A stretch of DNA of 28,937 nucleotides, from NCBI GenBank assembly GCA_964293305.1, contig CAXYYO010000042.1:1-28937 (forward strand), read 5' to 3'. Below the pieces are notes generated by a model that had not been told where the DNA came from, ran no database searches, and was given only the letters and a program-made list of their open reading frames with translations. Of this stretch, positions 17,002 through 23,744 are shown in pieces. The first letter of the stretch is position 1. Every line of letters begins with the position of its first letter. The position numbers were made by a program, and so were the translations under genes. The DNA is from CALAGJ01 sp964293305 (GTDB lineage Bacteria; Bacteroidota; Bacteroidia; Chitinophagales; Chitinophagaceae).

Positions 17002-17904
17002 TTATCGCTTTACTGTTTGTTCACTGTAGGTGCTTTCAAAAATTTTATCGGCATTTGCAGCTTCAAAGCCTTCTCTTCTATGCGTACGTGTAATGTCAGC
17101 TTCATCTAAATCAATAAATGCTTCTAACACTTTGCGTTCAGCAAATTCTACATAGCTGCCACTAATTTTTTCTGTGCTGCCTTCGGCAAATGTAGCGTCA
17201 ATCATTTCTGCCACAGTACTACTTTGTTGAAGTGCACCATCCGGACTCCGTTTTATTTTTCCACCCGAATCATTCAATACAAAACCCTTCTGCTCTAAAA
17301 ATGTATTGAAGTTTTCAATGTTATTGTAACCCTCCTTGAGGTTATGAACGCTTACTGTAAAATGGTTGAGATAATATCGGTTGTAAATAACCCAAGCCGC
17401 ATACTCGCTTTCCACTGCAAGTGCCTTGAAATCTGCTAGTGTTGGTAGCCTCCATAAGCTACTATGCAAAAATTCAACCACAGCTTTGGCATCATTCAGA
17501 TCCAGTAAATCCACCGGGTCAGTAGCTACTTCATCGGTATAGCTCAAGATAATATCCTGTGCTTCCCGGCTCAAGTCATTTACCCGCAATTCACTAATAA
17601 AAATGCGTGGGTATTTTGGCTGAGGTGGGGCATACCAATAGGCATTTAATTTCTTTTCTGCAAAGAAATAATAGTCCATTTTTTTGTAACCAAAATGCAG
17701 GAAAATTTTTTCCAAACTCTGAATGCCTAACTGTGGCACTCCCATAGTGCGAAATGCAATATGATCATTTTCAATATCATTCGCTTCATTGATTAAGCCT
17801 TCGGCCATCATTGCATTAATAACACCATTTACATCCGGTACTCTATTTCTATACCGCTGCATCAATCCCCTTAAAACAAGTAATAAAGTATTTGAAGATT
17901 CCAT
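17002..17904 (-). CDS. hglS: DUF1338 protein, 2-oxoadipate dioxygenase/decarboxylase (HglS-like)
   Basis: DUF1338 proteins include HglS (YdcJ family), an iron-dependent enzyme that converts 2-oxoadipate with O2 to D-2-hydroxyglutarate and CO2 in lysine breakdown. This 300-residue member carries the expected metal triad of the VOC-like fold: H48 in 'NDHIAFRTMG', H181 in 'YYLNHFTVSVH' and E253 in 'SGSYVEFAERK'. R52, four residues after the first His, matches the substrate-binding Arg spacing described for HglS. It is shorter than the Pseudomonas enzyme (over 400 residues). The gene precedes the ALDH7-type gene by 67 bp, giving two enzymes of one pathway; the aminotransferase between them is not here. 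A leader with a perfect -7 box and a 23-codon ORF lies upstream. Confidence 0.87.
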   Translation of the reverse strand: MESSNTLLLVLRGLMQRYRNRVPDVNGVINAMMAEGLINEANDIENDHIAFRTMGVPQLGIQSLEKIFLHFGYKKMDYYFFAEKKLNAYWYAPPQPKYPRIFISELRVNDLSREAQDIILSYTDEVATDPVDLLDLNDAKAVVEFLHSSLWRLPTLADFKALAVESEYAAWVIYNRYYLNHFTVSVHNLKEGYNNIENFNTFLEQKGFVLNDSGGKIKRSPDGALQQSSTVAEMIDATFAEGSTEKISGSYVEFAERKVLEAFIDLDEADITRTHRREGFEAANADKIFESTYSEQTVKR

Positions 17905-17941
17905 AACAATAATTAAGATAAAAAATATAAGATAAAACTGA

Positions 17942-17957
17942 AAAGTTTTACATACTA
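17942..17957 (-). promoter_or_regulatory. Weak hairpin with U-rich tail behind the leader ORF
   Basis: On the minus strand an AAAACT/AGTTTT stem lies between the 23-codon ORF and the hglS-like start and is followed by ATCTTATATTTTTT. The stem is all but AT-only, so as an attenuator it is speculative. Confidence 0.2.
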
Positions 17958-18026
17958 TGGAATGTGGCTACTACTGCTCCTTAAAAAGGAGAAATAGGAT
18001 AGCGTGGCACTTATATTAGTATTCAT
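17955..18026 (-). CDS. Candidate 23-codon leader peptide ahead of the hglS-like gene
   Basis: A small ORF on the minus strand starts with ATG at 18026, seven bases after the G of a perfect -7 box (TACCTTTG). It encodes 23 residues beginning 'MNTNISATLSYF' and ending 'LRSSSSHIP', then TAG. It stops 50 bases before the hglS-like ATG. Four consecutive serines near the end and a CTCCTT-TTT-AAGGAG hairpin inside the ORF (17977-17991) are notable. I do not recognise a family. Its position, directly behind a promoter and ahead of a metabolic operon, suggests a translated leader that controls the downstream genes, which is inference. A chance ORF cannot be excluded. Confidence 0.4.
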   Translation of the reverse strand: MNTNISATLSYFSFLRSSSSHIP

Positions 18027-18032
18027 GCGCTG

Positions 18033-18040
18033 CAAAGGTA
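18033..18040 (-). promoter_or_regulatory. -7 box of the hglS-amaB unit (TACCTTTG)
   Basis: Perfect TAnnTTTG on the minus strand, followed by CAGCGC and an ATG. With a start 5 bases after the box, the mRNA would begin near 18028 and carry a leader of about 124 bases before the hglS-like ATG. The same 10-mer TTACCTTTGC recurs in the promoter at 26099. Confidence 0.5.
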
Positions 18041-18281
18041 ATATTAGTATCAATTGAACCCATCTTTTGTTGTTGTATTTTTAAGAAAGCCTGATTATTT
18101 AGTACATATGATTATGTTTAAATTGGAAACATTTCTGGCAATCAATACAATTAAATTAGAATATATATCTTAAGAATATACAAAAATGAATCTGAAATGG
18201 AGCCCATTCATAGTGAACTGTACTGTTTACAACAAAGATAAATCTAGTATTTAAGTTTTAATTTTGGCATACTCTTTCGGG

Positions 18282-18352
18282 GCGGGCATTCGCTACAAGT
18301 CCTCGTCATTCGTGCCTCTTGGTACTTGGCTTTCCATTTCAACCCCTCATGT
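18282..18352. repeat. Degenerate copy of a Bacteroidota interspersed repeat
   Basis: A sharply GC-richer patch in an AT-rich spacer, running from 'gcgggcattcgctacaag' through 'tggctttccatttcaaccc' to 'ctcatg'. The order of words (cgggc-x-tccgct...caa-tc, a middle hairpin, gga/ggc-ttt-cc..ttcaa-ccct) resembles, from memory, a short interspersed repeat common between genes in Flavobacterium and relatives. No coding frame crosses it. Only one copy is in the window, so its repeat nature needs a genome search. Confidence 0.4.
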
Positions 18353-18451
18353 CATATTTCAATAGCCCGGTTTGTGCCATAAGGTAAAGGAAAAAAGCCC
18401 TCTCCTTCTCAGTGTAATTAGGCTCGGCTACTCAATGCAAAATCTGGGTTA

Positions 18452-18503
18452 AATATAAAAAGAGCTTACTATTTTGAAAATAATATTACAAAATAGTAAG
18501 CTC
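18452..18503 (-). terminator. Strong terminator of the esterase gene
   Basis: Perfect 14-bp inverted repeat gagcttactatttt (18462-18475) / aaaatagtaagctc (18490-18503) with a 14-base loop. On the minus strand it is followed by TTTTTATATTT. It lies 41 bases beyond the stop of the esterase gene. Confidence 0.85.
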
Positions 18504-18544
18504 AAAATCATTTCATTGAATGACCTGATCAACTATTCAATTTG

Positions 18545-19276
18545 CTAAAATTTTGTATCAAGAATATATGGCAACATACTTCTCCATGTAGGCCAGTCAT
18601 GATGAATATCTGGGCCCCATACATCTAACTCATGCCATATTCCTTTATCCCAAAGCACTTGGGAGAAATGTCGGCTTCCGTCCGGGTCTTCGTAGTTTCC
18701 ACTACCTGTATAAATATGTACATGATGACTTGCTTTTATTTTATCCAAATACCAGCTATCTTCTAAATTTGGTACATAATGCATTGGGCTGTTAAAGTAA
18801 ACTTGATCATCCCAAAATCCCTTCGTATATTCAGTAAGATCATATAAACCACTCATACTGATAACGCCATTTATAATGTCTGGTCTTTTCAAAAAAAGAT
18901 TCATGGCATGTAGTGCACCAAAGGAAGCACCACAGGTATAAATCATAGTATCTGCACTAGTATTGGTACGGATAAATGGTACAACCTCATTAAAAATATA
19001 ATTATTAAACTGATTGTGGCGTATTGCTTTATGTTCTGCTGCCATTTCATTGTTCAGCCAACTTTCATTATTGATAGAATTTACGCTGAAAATACGGCAT
19101 TTACCACTATTGATAAATGGAGCCAAAACATCCATCATTAAAAACCTTTCATACTCTAAATAGTCTGCGGCAGCAGTGGGTACCAATAAGATTGCAAACC
19201 CATAATGTCCATAAGATGCAATGGGCATTTCTGCACCTAATGCCGGACTGTACCATGATGATAATTCTCTCTGCAT
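18545..19276 (-). CDS. Esterase family protein (alpha/beta hydrolase, esterase D-like)
   Basis: A 243-residue protein of the putative esterase family (PF00756 type; esterase D/enterochelin esterase relatives). The nucleophile elbow is 'GASFGALHA' with Ser near residue 117, and the catalytic His is probably in 'GPDIHHDWPTW' near the C-terminus. 'YTGSGNYEDPDGSRHFSQVL' may carry the acid. No signal peptide is seen, so it is probably cytosolic. The start region 'MQRELSSWYSPALGAEMPIASYGHYG' resembles proteins that cleave simple esters. Substrate unknown. It starts 65 bp behind the ParA stop on the same strand and may be co-transcribed; a TAAATTTT near-box in the gap is a possible promoter of its own. 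Confidence 0.85.
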   Translation of the reverse strand: MQRELSSWYSPALGAEMPIASYGHYGFAILLVPTAAADYLEYERFLMMDVLAPFINSGKCRIFSVNSINNESWLNNEMAAEHKAIRHNQFNNYIFNEVVPFIRTNTSADTMIYTCGASFGALHAMNLFLKRPDIINGVISMSGLYDLTEYTKGFWDDQVYFNSPMHYVPNLEDSWYLDKIKASHHVHIYTGSGNYEDPDGSRHFSQVLWDKGIWHELDVWGPDIHHDWPTWRSMLPYILDTKF

Positions 19277-19341
19277 AAATTTTATTTTTTGTTCTGTTTA
19301 TTTATTGATTGATTAAAATTTACATTTTACTGTGAACTAAA

Positions 19342-20079
19342 TTATTTTAAACAGTTTTTTTCAATTTCCTTCCATAAATCTCTATAACATTCTGCTGCAT
19401 AACTGCCATTGGCAAATTCAAATATGGGTTGCTCTTGTATACCCATTTTTTCTATATCGCTGAGGTATGGAATATAATTTTTTAAAAAAAGTTTATTGTT
19501 ATAAAATGTTTGAAGCGTATCATGGTGGAGGGTTTTGCGATGATCAACCATATTGAAAAAACATTTAATCTTCGTTTTATCTAGATCATTCTCCTTAAAA
19601 TATTGTACTACTGTATCATATGAACGAATAGAAAGAGTAGTAGGTATATTTGGCATCAATATCCAATCTGCTGCACTAAATATATTTTCATGAAGAAGGG
19701 ATATGCCGGGTGGGGAATCTAAAATAACAAGGTCAAATTGCTTCAAGCTATTTAAAATTGTTTTAATTTTTTTTCTGCTTTGTTTTTGATCATTTAGAAT
19801 AATATCAGCATTTCTTGCACTTAAATCAGCTGGCAAAACCCACAATTGCTCAAACTGTGAATCAAATATGGCATTTTTAATGGCCGTAAGATCTTTATAC
19901 AACTTCCCACTTTCACTTTTCTGGCCTTTGATACCCATATAAAAAGAAGCACTTCCCTGTGGATCCAAATCCCAAAGTAAAGTTTTGTATCCATTTGCAG
20001 CTGCCAAATAAGCCATATTTACTGCACTGGCAGTTTTGCCTACACCTCCTTTCAGATTGTAAAAAGCAAGAGACCTCAT
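19342..20079 (-). CDS. Orphan ParA/MinD-family ATPase
   Basis: A 245-residue P-loop ATPase of the ParA/Soj family, which positions DNA or protein cargo on the nucoid. The deviant Walker A motif 'NLKGGVGKTASAVN' includes the signature Lys10 and the P-loop Lys15. Walker A-prime/B follow in 'TLLWDLDPQGSASFYM' and 'FDLVILDSPPGISLL'. The ATG at 20079 gives the canonical N-terminus 'MRSLAFYNLKGG'; an upstream in-frame TTG would add 16 residues. No ParB, winged-helix partner or parS-like palindrome is near, so this is an orphan ParA, perhaps used to place a membrane or secretion complex. The ATG follows a near -7 box (AAATTTTG, 20083-20090) by 3 bases. Confidence 0.9.
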   Translation of the reverse strand: MRSLAFYNLKGGVGKTASAVNMAYLAAANGYKTLLWDLDPQGSASFYMGIKGQKSESGKLYKDLTAIKNAIFDSQFEQLWVLPADLSARNADIILNDQKQSRKKIKTILNSLKQFDLVILDSPPGISLLHENIFSAADWILMPNIPTTLSIRSYDTVVQYFKENDLDKTKIKCFFNMVDHRKTLHHDTLQTFYNNKLFLKNYIPYLSDIEKMGIQEQPIFEFANGSYAAECYRDLWKEIEKNCLK

Positions 20080-20338
20080 GAGCAAAATTTTAAGATGGGC
20101 AATATAAAAGAATTTCCATGCAAGCAACTTTTTTTTTAGGTTCTGGCAGGTTAGAAGAATAAAGTGATGATTTGTATATTTTTTTTGGATTTAATGCTCC
20201 GCAATGACTAATTGTACTTAAAAAAGTAATATTCCAATTATTTCGCAACCAACTTGACTTTACATATTCCATTGGCTTATACCAATTTAAATGAATCAAA
20301 TAATTCATATAAATCTGAATTTATGGCCGGAGCTTTAT

Positions 20339-20346
20339 TACATTTG
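20339..20346 (+). promoter_or_regulatory. -7 box with the start codon at the expected +1 (TACATTTG)
   Basis: Perfect TAnnTTTG. Only CTCT separates it from the ATG at 20351. In the SRP RNA gene of this window the transcript starts exactly at this distance from the box, so the mRNA of the next gene is predicted to be leaderless. The -33 element is poor. Confidence 0.5.
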
Positions 20347-20350
20347 CTCT

Positions 20351-20650
20351 ATGGAAAAAAGGGAAGAAAAATCAATTTCAGAAAAATTAAAAGAATTAGC
20401 GCACCAAGCAGAGGAGATTTTTGACAAATTTGAAGATAAAGCAGAAGCCGCTTTTGATCAAGCAGAAGATAAAGCAAAGGGTCTTTGGCAGCAAGCCAAA
20501 ACAAGTGATGTGGCCAAACAAGCCAATCAGGCTATTGGAAATATGGTTGATGATGCCTCTACCCTATTATCAAAATTAAAAGAAAAGTTAGACGGCAATA
20601 AGGATACAACAAATGAAGATGTTGAAAAAAAAGACCATACTACGTCATAA
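20351..20650 (+). CDS. Small amphipathic helical protein (YtxH/LEA-like)
   Basis: A 99-residue, charged, cysteine-free protein from the ATG at 20351. It consists almost wholly of predicted amphipathic helix with quasi-repeats such as 'FDKFEDKAEAAFDQAEDKAK' and 'LWQQAKTSDVAKQANQAIG', followed by a hydrophilic tail. This recalls YtxH, apolipoprotein- or LEA-like stress proteins, though no family can be claimed. No signal peptide or membrane segment. Its 3-prime end overlaps the start of the next gene by 38 bases, which indicates translational coupling. It leads a plus-strand row ending with a TonB receptor. The upstream ORF extension to 20291 crosses the promoter and is not used. Confidence 0.75.
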   Translation: MEKREEKSISEKLKELAHQAEEIFDKFEDKAEAAFDQAEDKAKGLWQQAKTSDVAKQANQAIGNMVDDASTLLSKLKEKLDGNKDTTNEDVEKKDHTTS

Positions 20651-21146
20651 AATATTAGCCGGTATTCTTTTTTTTATACTGTATGCACCATTCATATACA
20701 GCTCAATATTACAAGCTGAAAAGCAATGGCACCAGCATCAGCAAGATATATCATCAGCATCCCATACTTTGGTTCATATAGAGATACCATCCTCTCACTT
20801 ACAATGGGAAAGAAATCATAAGGAAATAATTATAGATGGTAGATATTTTGATGTAAAAGATTGTCAGATTCGAAATAATATTGCTTATATCATCGGGCAT
20901 TTTGACGAAAAAGAAAGTTTCTATACCTATACCATTCACCAATTACAAAGTAAAGCGAATAATACCGGAGATAATTCATTTGCATTGCAGCAATTGCAAT
21001 GGTTTAGTGTGTTTACTGCTATCCTTTCAAAGCAAACATTCTCCATAAACGAGATTTGTTTTTTAAATAATAAATTTTTCAACCAGCCTACTCCAAATAT
21101 AAAACATCCTTATAGAGATGTGGCTGTTCTTCCTCCCTGGAGTTAA
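20613..21146 (+). CDS. Single-TM protein of unknown function
   Basis: A 177-residue protein I do not recognise. A basic N-terminus ('MKMLKKKTILRHK') leads into one hydrophobic segment ('ILAGILFFILYAPFIYSSIL', about residues 14-33). The remainder is predicted to lie outside the cytoplasm and is rich in His and beta-prone residues ('HTLVHIEIPSSHLQWERNHK', 'EIIIDGRYFDVKDC', 'IAYIIGHFDEKESFY'). It ends in 'DVAVLPPWS'. It overlaps the preceding helical-protein gene by 38 bases in another frame and precedes the TonB receptor by 151 bases. The start may be ATG 20613 or ATG 20619. A role linked to metal or heme uptake is suggested only by position. Confidence 0.65.
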   Translation: MKMLKKKTILRHKILAGILFFILYAPFIYSSILQAEKQWHQHQQDISSASHTLVHIEIPSSHLQWERNHKEIIIDGRYFDVKDCQIRNNIAYIIGHFDEKESFYTYTIHQLQSKANNTGDNSFALQQLQWFSVFTAILSKQTFSINEICFLNNKFFNQPTPNIKHPYRDVAVLPPWS

Positions 21147-21177
21147 TGACATTAACAGGTAATTTTATAGTCAATAT

Positions 21178-21185
21178 TATTTTTG
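21178..21185 (+). promoter_or_regulatory. Possible -7 box of the TonB receptor gene (TATTTTTG)
   Basis: Perfect TAnnTTTG, giving a predicted start near 21190 and a leader of about 108 bases that contains the inverted repeat at 21261-21284. No good -33 element is seen. Confidence 0.35.
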
Positions 21186-21260
21186 AAACTGCTTCCTGTT
21201 GCAGCTATTTGACAGCGTTAATTAGTTATCCCTGTATTTTATTGTTTTTATCATAAAGTA

Positions 21261-21284
21261 ATAGTACCCCAAAAAAAGTACTAT
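21261..21284 (+). promoter_or_regulatory. Inverted repeat directly ahead of the TonB receptor start
   Basis: Perfect 7-bp arms atagtac / gtactat separated by cccaaaaaaa, ending 13 bases before the ATG at 21298. It could be a regulator's operator or an mRNA hairpin near the ribosome site. The loop is A-rich and there is no U tract, so it is not a terminator. Confidence 0.4.
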
Positions 21285-21297
21285 CAACATTAAGTCC

Positions 21298-23487
21298 ATG
21301 AAAAAAGTATCTCTTTTATATTTTCTTTTTATACCTCATTTACTAAAAGCACAAACGGCTAACGATTCTACGGAAAATAAGCTGAATGATGTAATAGTAT
21401 ATGCCAATAAATTTCCTGAATTGAGCAGGCATATAGCACAGTTTGTATCGCAAATTCGAAAACCTTATGCACTCCATTTACAGCCAAATACAGCAGATGT
21501 ATTGATAAATGACGGCAATGTATTTGTGCAGAAAAGTCAGCAAGGAGGTGGAAGCCCTGTTATACGAGGCTTTGAAGCAAGTAGAGTCCTACTCATGGTG
21601 GATGGGGTTAGGTTAAACACTGCCATATTTCGTGCAGGGCACGTTCAAAATATTCTTTCTGTTGATAATATGATTCTGGAAAATATAGAAGTGCTGTATG
21701 GCCCATCATCAACTATTTATGGTAGCGATGCTTTGGGCGGAGTGGTAAATATGTACACCACCAATCCAAAGCTCAGTGCAGATTCCATAACAAAAATTTC
21801 CGGATCTGCTACAACAAGATATGCCACTGTTAATCATGAATTTAAGGCCAATGCCATTCTGAATGTCGGCGGAAAACAATGGGCATCACTTACATCCGTT
21901 ACCTATGGCGAATTTGGAGATTTGACACAGGGCAATAACCGTAGCAACGAATATCCGGATTTTGGAAAGCAATTTACCATAGTAAAGAGATTTGGAGATA
22001 TGGATAGTATTGTATCAAATGGTAATCCAAATAATCAAATAAATAGTGGATATAAGCAAATTGATGTATTGCAGAAATTTTTATACCAACCAAAAGATAA
22101 TATTCAGCATATCCTTAATTTACAATTTAGCAATACCAATGATATTCCTAGGTATGATCGTTTATCAGATACATCCTTGGGGAAGCCCATTTTTGCAGAA
22201 TGGTATTATGGTCCTTCGGTTAGAAACATGGGTGCATATCATTTTTCTGCATCAAAAATAAATGGATTTTTCAATTATATCAAAGCTACTATTAGTTATC
22301 AGGATGTTAGAGAAAGCCGGATAAGCAGAAAGCTAAATAGTAGCAATAAAGATTATAGATGGGAGCGTGTAGATGCATTTGGCGCTACCATAGATATGAA
22401 ACACTATAGTGAGAAAAATGAACTGCATTTAGGAGTAGAATCTTATACGAACTTTGTGCGAAGCACCGCCGAAAGAAAAAATATTATTACCGGTATTCCA
22501 AGCCGTATAAGCACCAGGTATTCTGATGGGCCCACCTCAATGAGTTGGAATGCCGTGTATGCTCAACATACTAATAAATTAAGTCCTTCATTTACTATAA
22601 ACGAAGGCGTACGTCTTAGTCATGTTTTATTAAATGCAGTGTTTGCAGATACCACATTCTTTAAATTTCCATTTACAAAAGTGCGTCAAAACAATATTGC
22701 AGTTACTGGTAACATAGGCCTTATTTATCACAACTTTACAGGCACACGTATTGGGGCTATTATTAGTAGTGGTTTCAGAAGCCCCAATGTTGATGATCTA
22801 AGCAAAGTATTTGATAGCAGGACAAATGCAGTTGTGGTTCCCAACCCAGCTATAAAACCTGAATACACCTATAATGGTGAAATAAATTTTAATCACGAAG
22901 GAAAAACATGGAGCATAGGTGGCTCGGTATTTTATACCCTTTTTAGAGATGCCATAGTTGTAGATGCATTTACATTTAATGGGGAAGATAGCATCGATTA
23001 TAATGGAGTGTATAGTGGTGTGTTTGCTGCGCAAAATAAAGCGAAGGCCAATCTATATGGCTTTAGCATAAATGGTTCCTTGACTTTCTTTTCAAAAACA
23101 ACAGTAGATGCAGTATTTACATATACAAAAGGATCTTATACTAATGCTGGCATTGTAGTGCCACTGGATCATGTACCGCCTTCTTACGGCAAGTATGGCA
23201 TTTTACATAAAGAAAAAATTTGGCAAGCAGAATTTTATAGCCTGTTTAATGGATGGAAAAAAATAGCAGACTATAGTCCAAGTGGAGAAGATAACCAGCA
23301 GTATGCAACTGTAGATGGGATGCCTTCATGGATGACTTTTAATGTAAGAGGTTCGGTAAATATTACTAAAACTGTGATACTACAATTGCTAGTAGAAAAT
23401 CTTACTGATTTGAACTATCGTTATTTTGGAAGTGGTATAAGTGCAGGAGGTAGAAATTTTACAATTAGTTTGAAGGCAGGGTTTTGA
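21298..23487 (+). CDS. TonB-dependent outer-membrane receptor (heme/hemoprotein receptor-like)
   Basis: A 22-strand outer-membrane barrel with a TonB-driven plug, 729 residues, with a signal peptide ('LLYFLFIPHLLKAQ'). After a short N-terminus with a TonB-box-like 'NDVIVYANK', the plug shows 'GGGSPVIRGFEASRVLLMVDGVRLN' in pieces and 'VEVLYGPSSTIYGSDALGGVV'-type sequence. In the barrel, 'GFRSPNVDDLSKVFDS' and 'VVPNPAIKPEY' resemble the FRAP/NPNL boxes of heme and hemoglobin receptors. The C-terminus 'NFTISLKAGF' ends in Phe, as barrels do. No carboxypeptidase-like N-terminal domain and no SusD partner, so it is not a glycan SusC. Cargo is probably heme, iron or another metal chelate, which is inference. 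Confidence 0.88.
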   Translation: MKKVSLLYFLFIPHLLKAQTANDSTENKLNDVIVYANKFPELSRHIAQFVSQIRKPYALHLQPNTADVLINDGNVFVQKSQQGGGSPVIRGFEASRVLLMVDGVRLNTAIFRAGHVQNILSVDNMILENIEVLYGPSSTIYGSDALGGVVNMYTTNPKLSADSITKISGSATTRYATVNHEFKANAILNVGGKQWASLTSVTYGEFGDLTQGNNRSNEYPDFGKQFTIVKRFGDMDSIVSNGNPNNQINSGYKQIDVLQKFLYQPKDNIQHILNLQFSNTNDIPRYDRLSDTSLGKPIFAEWYYGPSVRNMGAYHFSASKINGFFNYIKATISYQDVRESRISRKLNSSNKDYRWERVDAFGATIDMKHYSEKNELHLGVESYTNFVRSTAERKNIITGIPSRISTRYSDGPTSMSWNAVYAQHTNKLSPSFTINEGVRLSHVLLNAVFADTTFFKFPFTKVRQNNIAVTGNIGLIYHNFTGTRIGAIISSGFRSPNVDDLSKVFDSRTNAVVVPNPAIKPEYTYNGEINFNHEGKTWSIGGSVFYTLFRDAIVVDAFTFNGEDSIDYNGVYSGVFAAQNKAKANLYGFSINGSLTFFSKTTVDAVFTYTKGSYTNAGIVVPLDHVPPSYGKYGILHKEKIWQAEFYSLFNGWKKIADYSPSGEDNQQYATVDGMPSWMTFNVRGSVNITKTVILQLLVENLTDLNYRYFGSGISAGGRNFTISLKAGF

Positions 23488-23535
23488 AAATAAATAATGA
23501 ATCTACAGTAATAAATATGTTATAAGATTAAAACA

Positions 23536-23543
23536 TACTTTTG
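23536..23543 (+). promoter_or_regulatory. -7 box upstream of the small ORF and hmgA (TACTTTTG)
   Basis: Perfect TAnnTTTG, with a predicted start near 23548. It precedes a 39-codon ORF by 16 bases and hmgA by about 200. No other perfect box was noticed between it and hmgA, so it is the best hmgA promoter candidate. Confidence 0.45.
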
Positions 23544-23559
23544 CTACACAATATTAAGT

Positions 23560-23679
23560 ATGCCTTTTTATCGCAATTTTATATACTTCATAGATAAACG
23601 CAGGTGGAAATATATTTTCCTTCTGGAGGCTCTTGCAAACTGTAATGGGTCAATACTTAATATCGAAGAGCTGAAATAG
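23560..23679 (+). CDS. Candidate 39-codon aromatic-rich small ORF ahead of hmgA
   Basis: ATG at 23560 to TAG at 23679 encodes 39 residues beginning 'MPFYRNFIYFIDKRRWKYIF' and ending 'ILNIEELK'. Eight of the first 20 residues are Phe, Tyr or Trp. It starts 12 bases behind the predicted transcription start and ends 65 bases before hmgA, the gene for a Phe/Tyr breakdown enzyme. That suggests a sensing leader peptide, but AT-rich DNA favours Phe and Tyr codons by chance. No homologue is recognised. Confidence 0.3.
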   Translation: MPFYRNFIYFIDKRRWKYIFLLEALANCNGSILNIEELK

Positions 23680-23744
23680 TGTTGAATCATCCACTCTATT
23701 TTAGCTAGACCTATTCTAATTCCAATAACTAATAATTTCATTCG

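Larger units (their letters stand above)
17905..18461. other. Leader and intergenic region without an annotated protein gene
   Basis: The stretch from the hglS-like start to the esterase terminator holds a candidate leader ORF (17955-18026), a minus-strand -7 box (18033-18040), a GC-richer degenerate repeat (about 18282-18352) and a lone plus-strand TAATTTTG box at 18259-18266. The remainder is AT-rich with no coding signal. Confidence 0.6.

Noticed and set aside
20254..20283. E. coli-like promoter TTGACT-N18-TATACC ahead of the small helical protein
   Set aside because: Bacteroidota housekeeping sigma factors use TTTG/TAnnTTTG, and a perfect -7 box of that type is closer to the gene at 20339-20346.
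20271..20286. Inverted repeat attgg-N6-ccaat in the parA/helical-protein gap as a parS or operator site
   Set aside because: The arms are only 5 bp, occur once and are not repeated as parS clusters are; expected by chance in AT-rich DNA.
22046..23034. Reading frames in other phases inside the first TonB receptor gene
   Set aside because: Shadows of a long, clearly coding frame; no domain signature.
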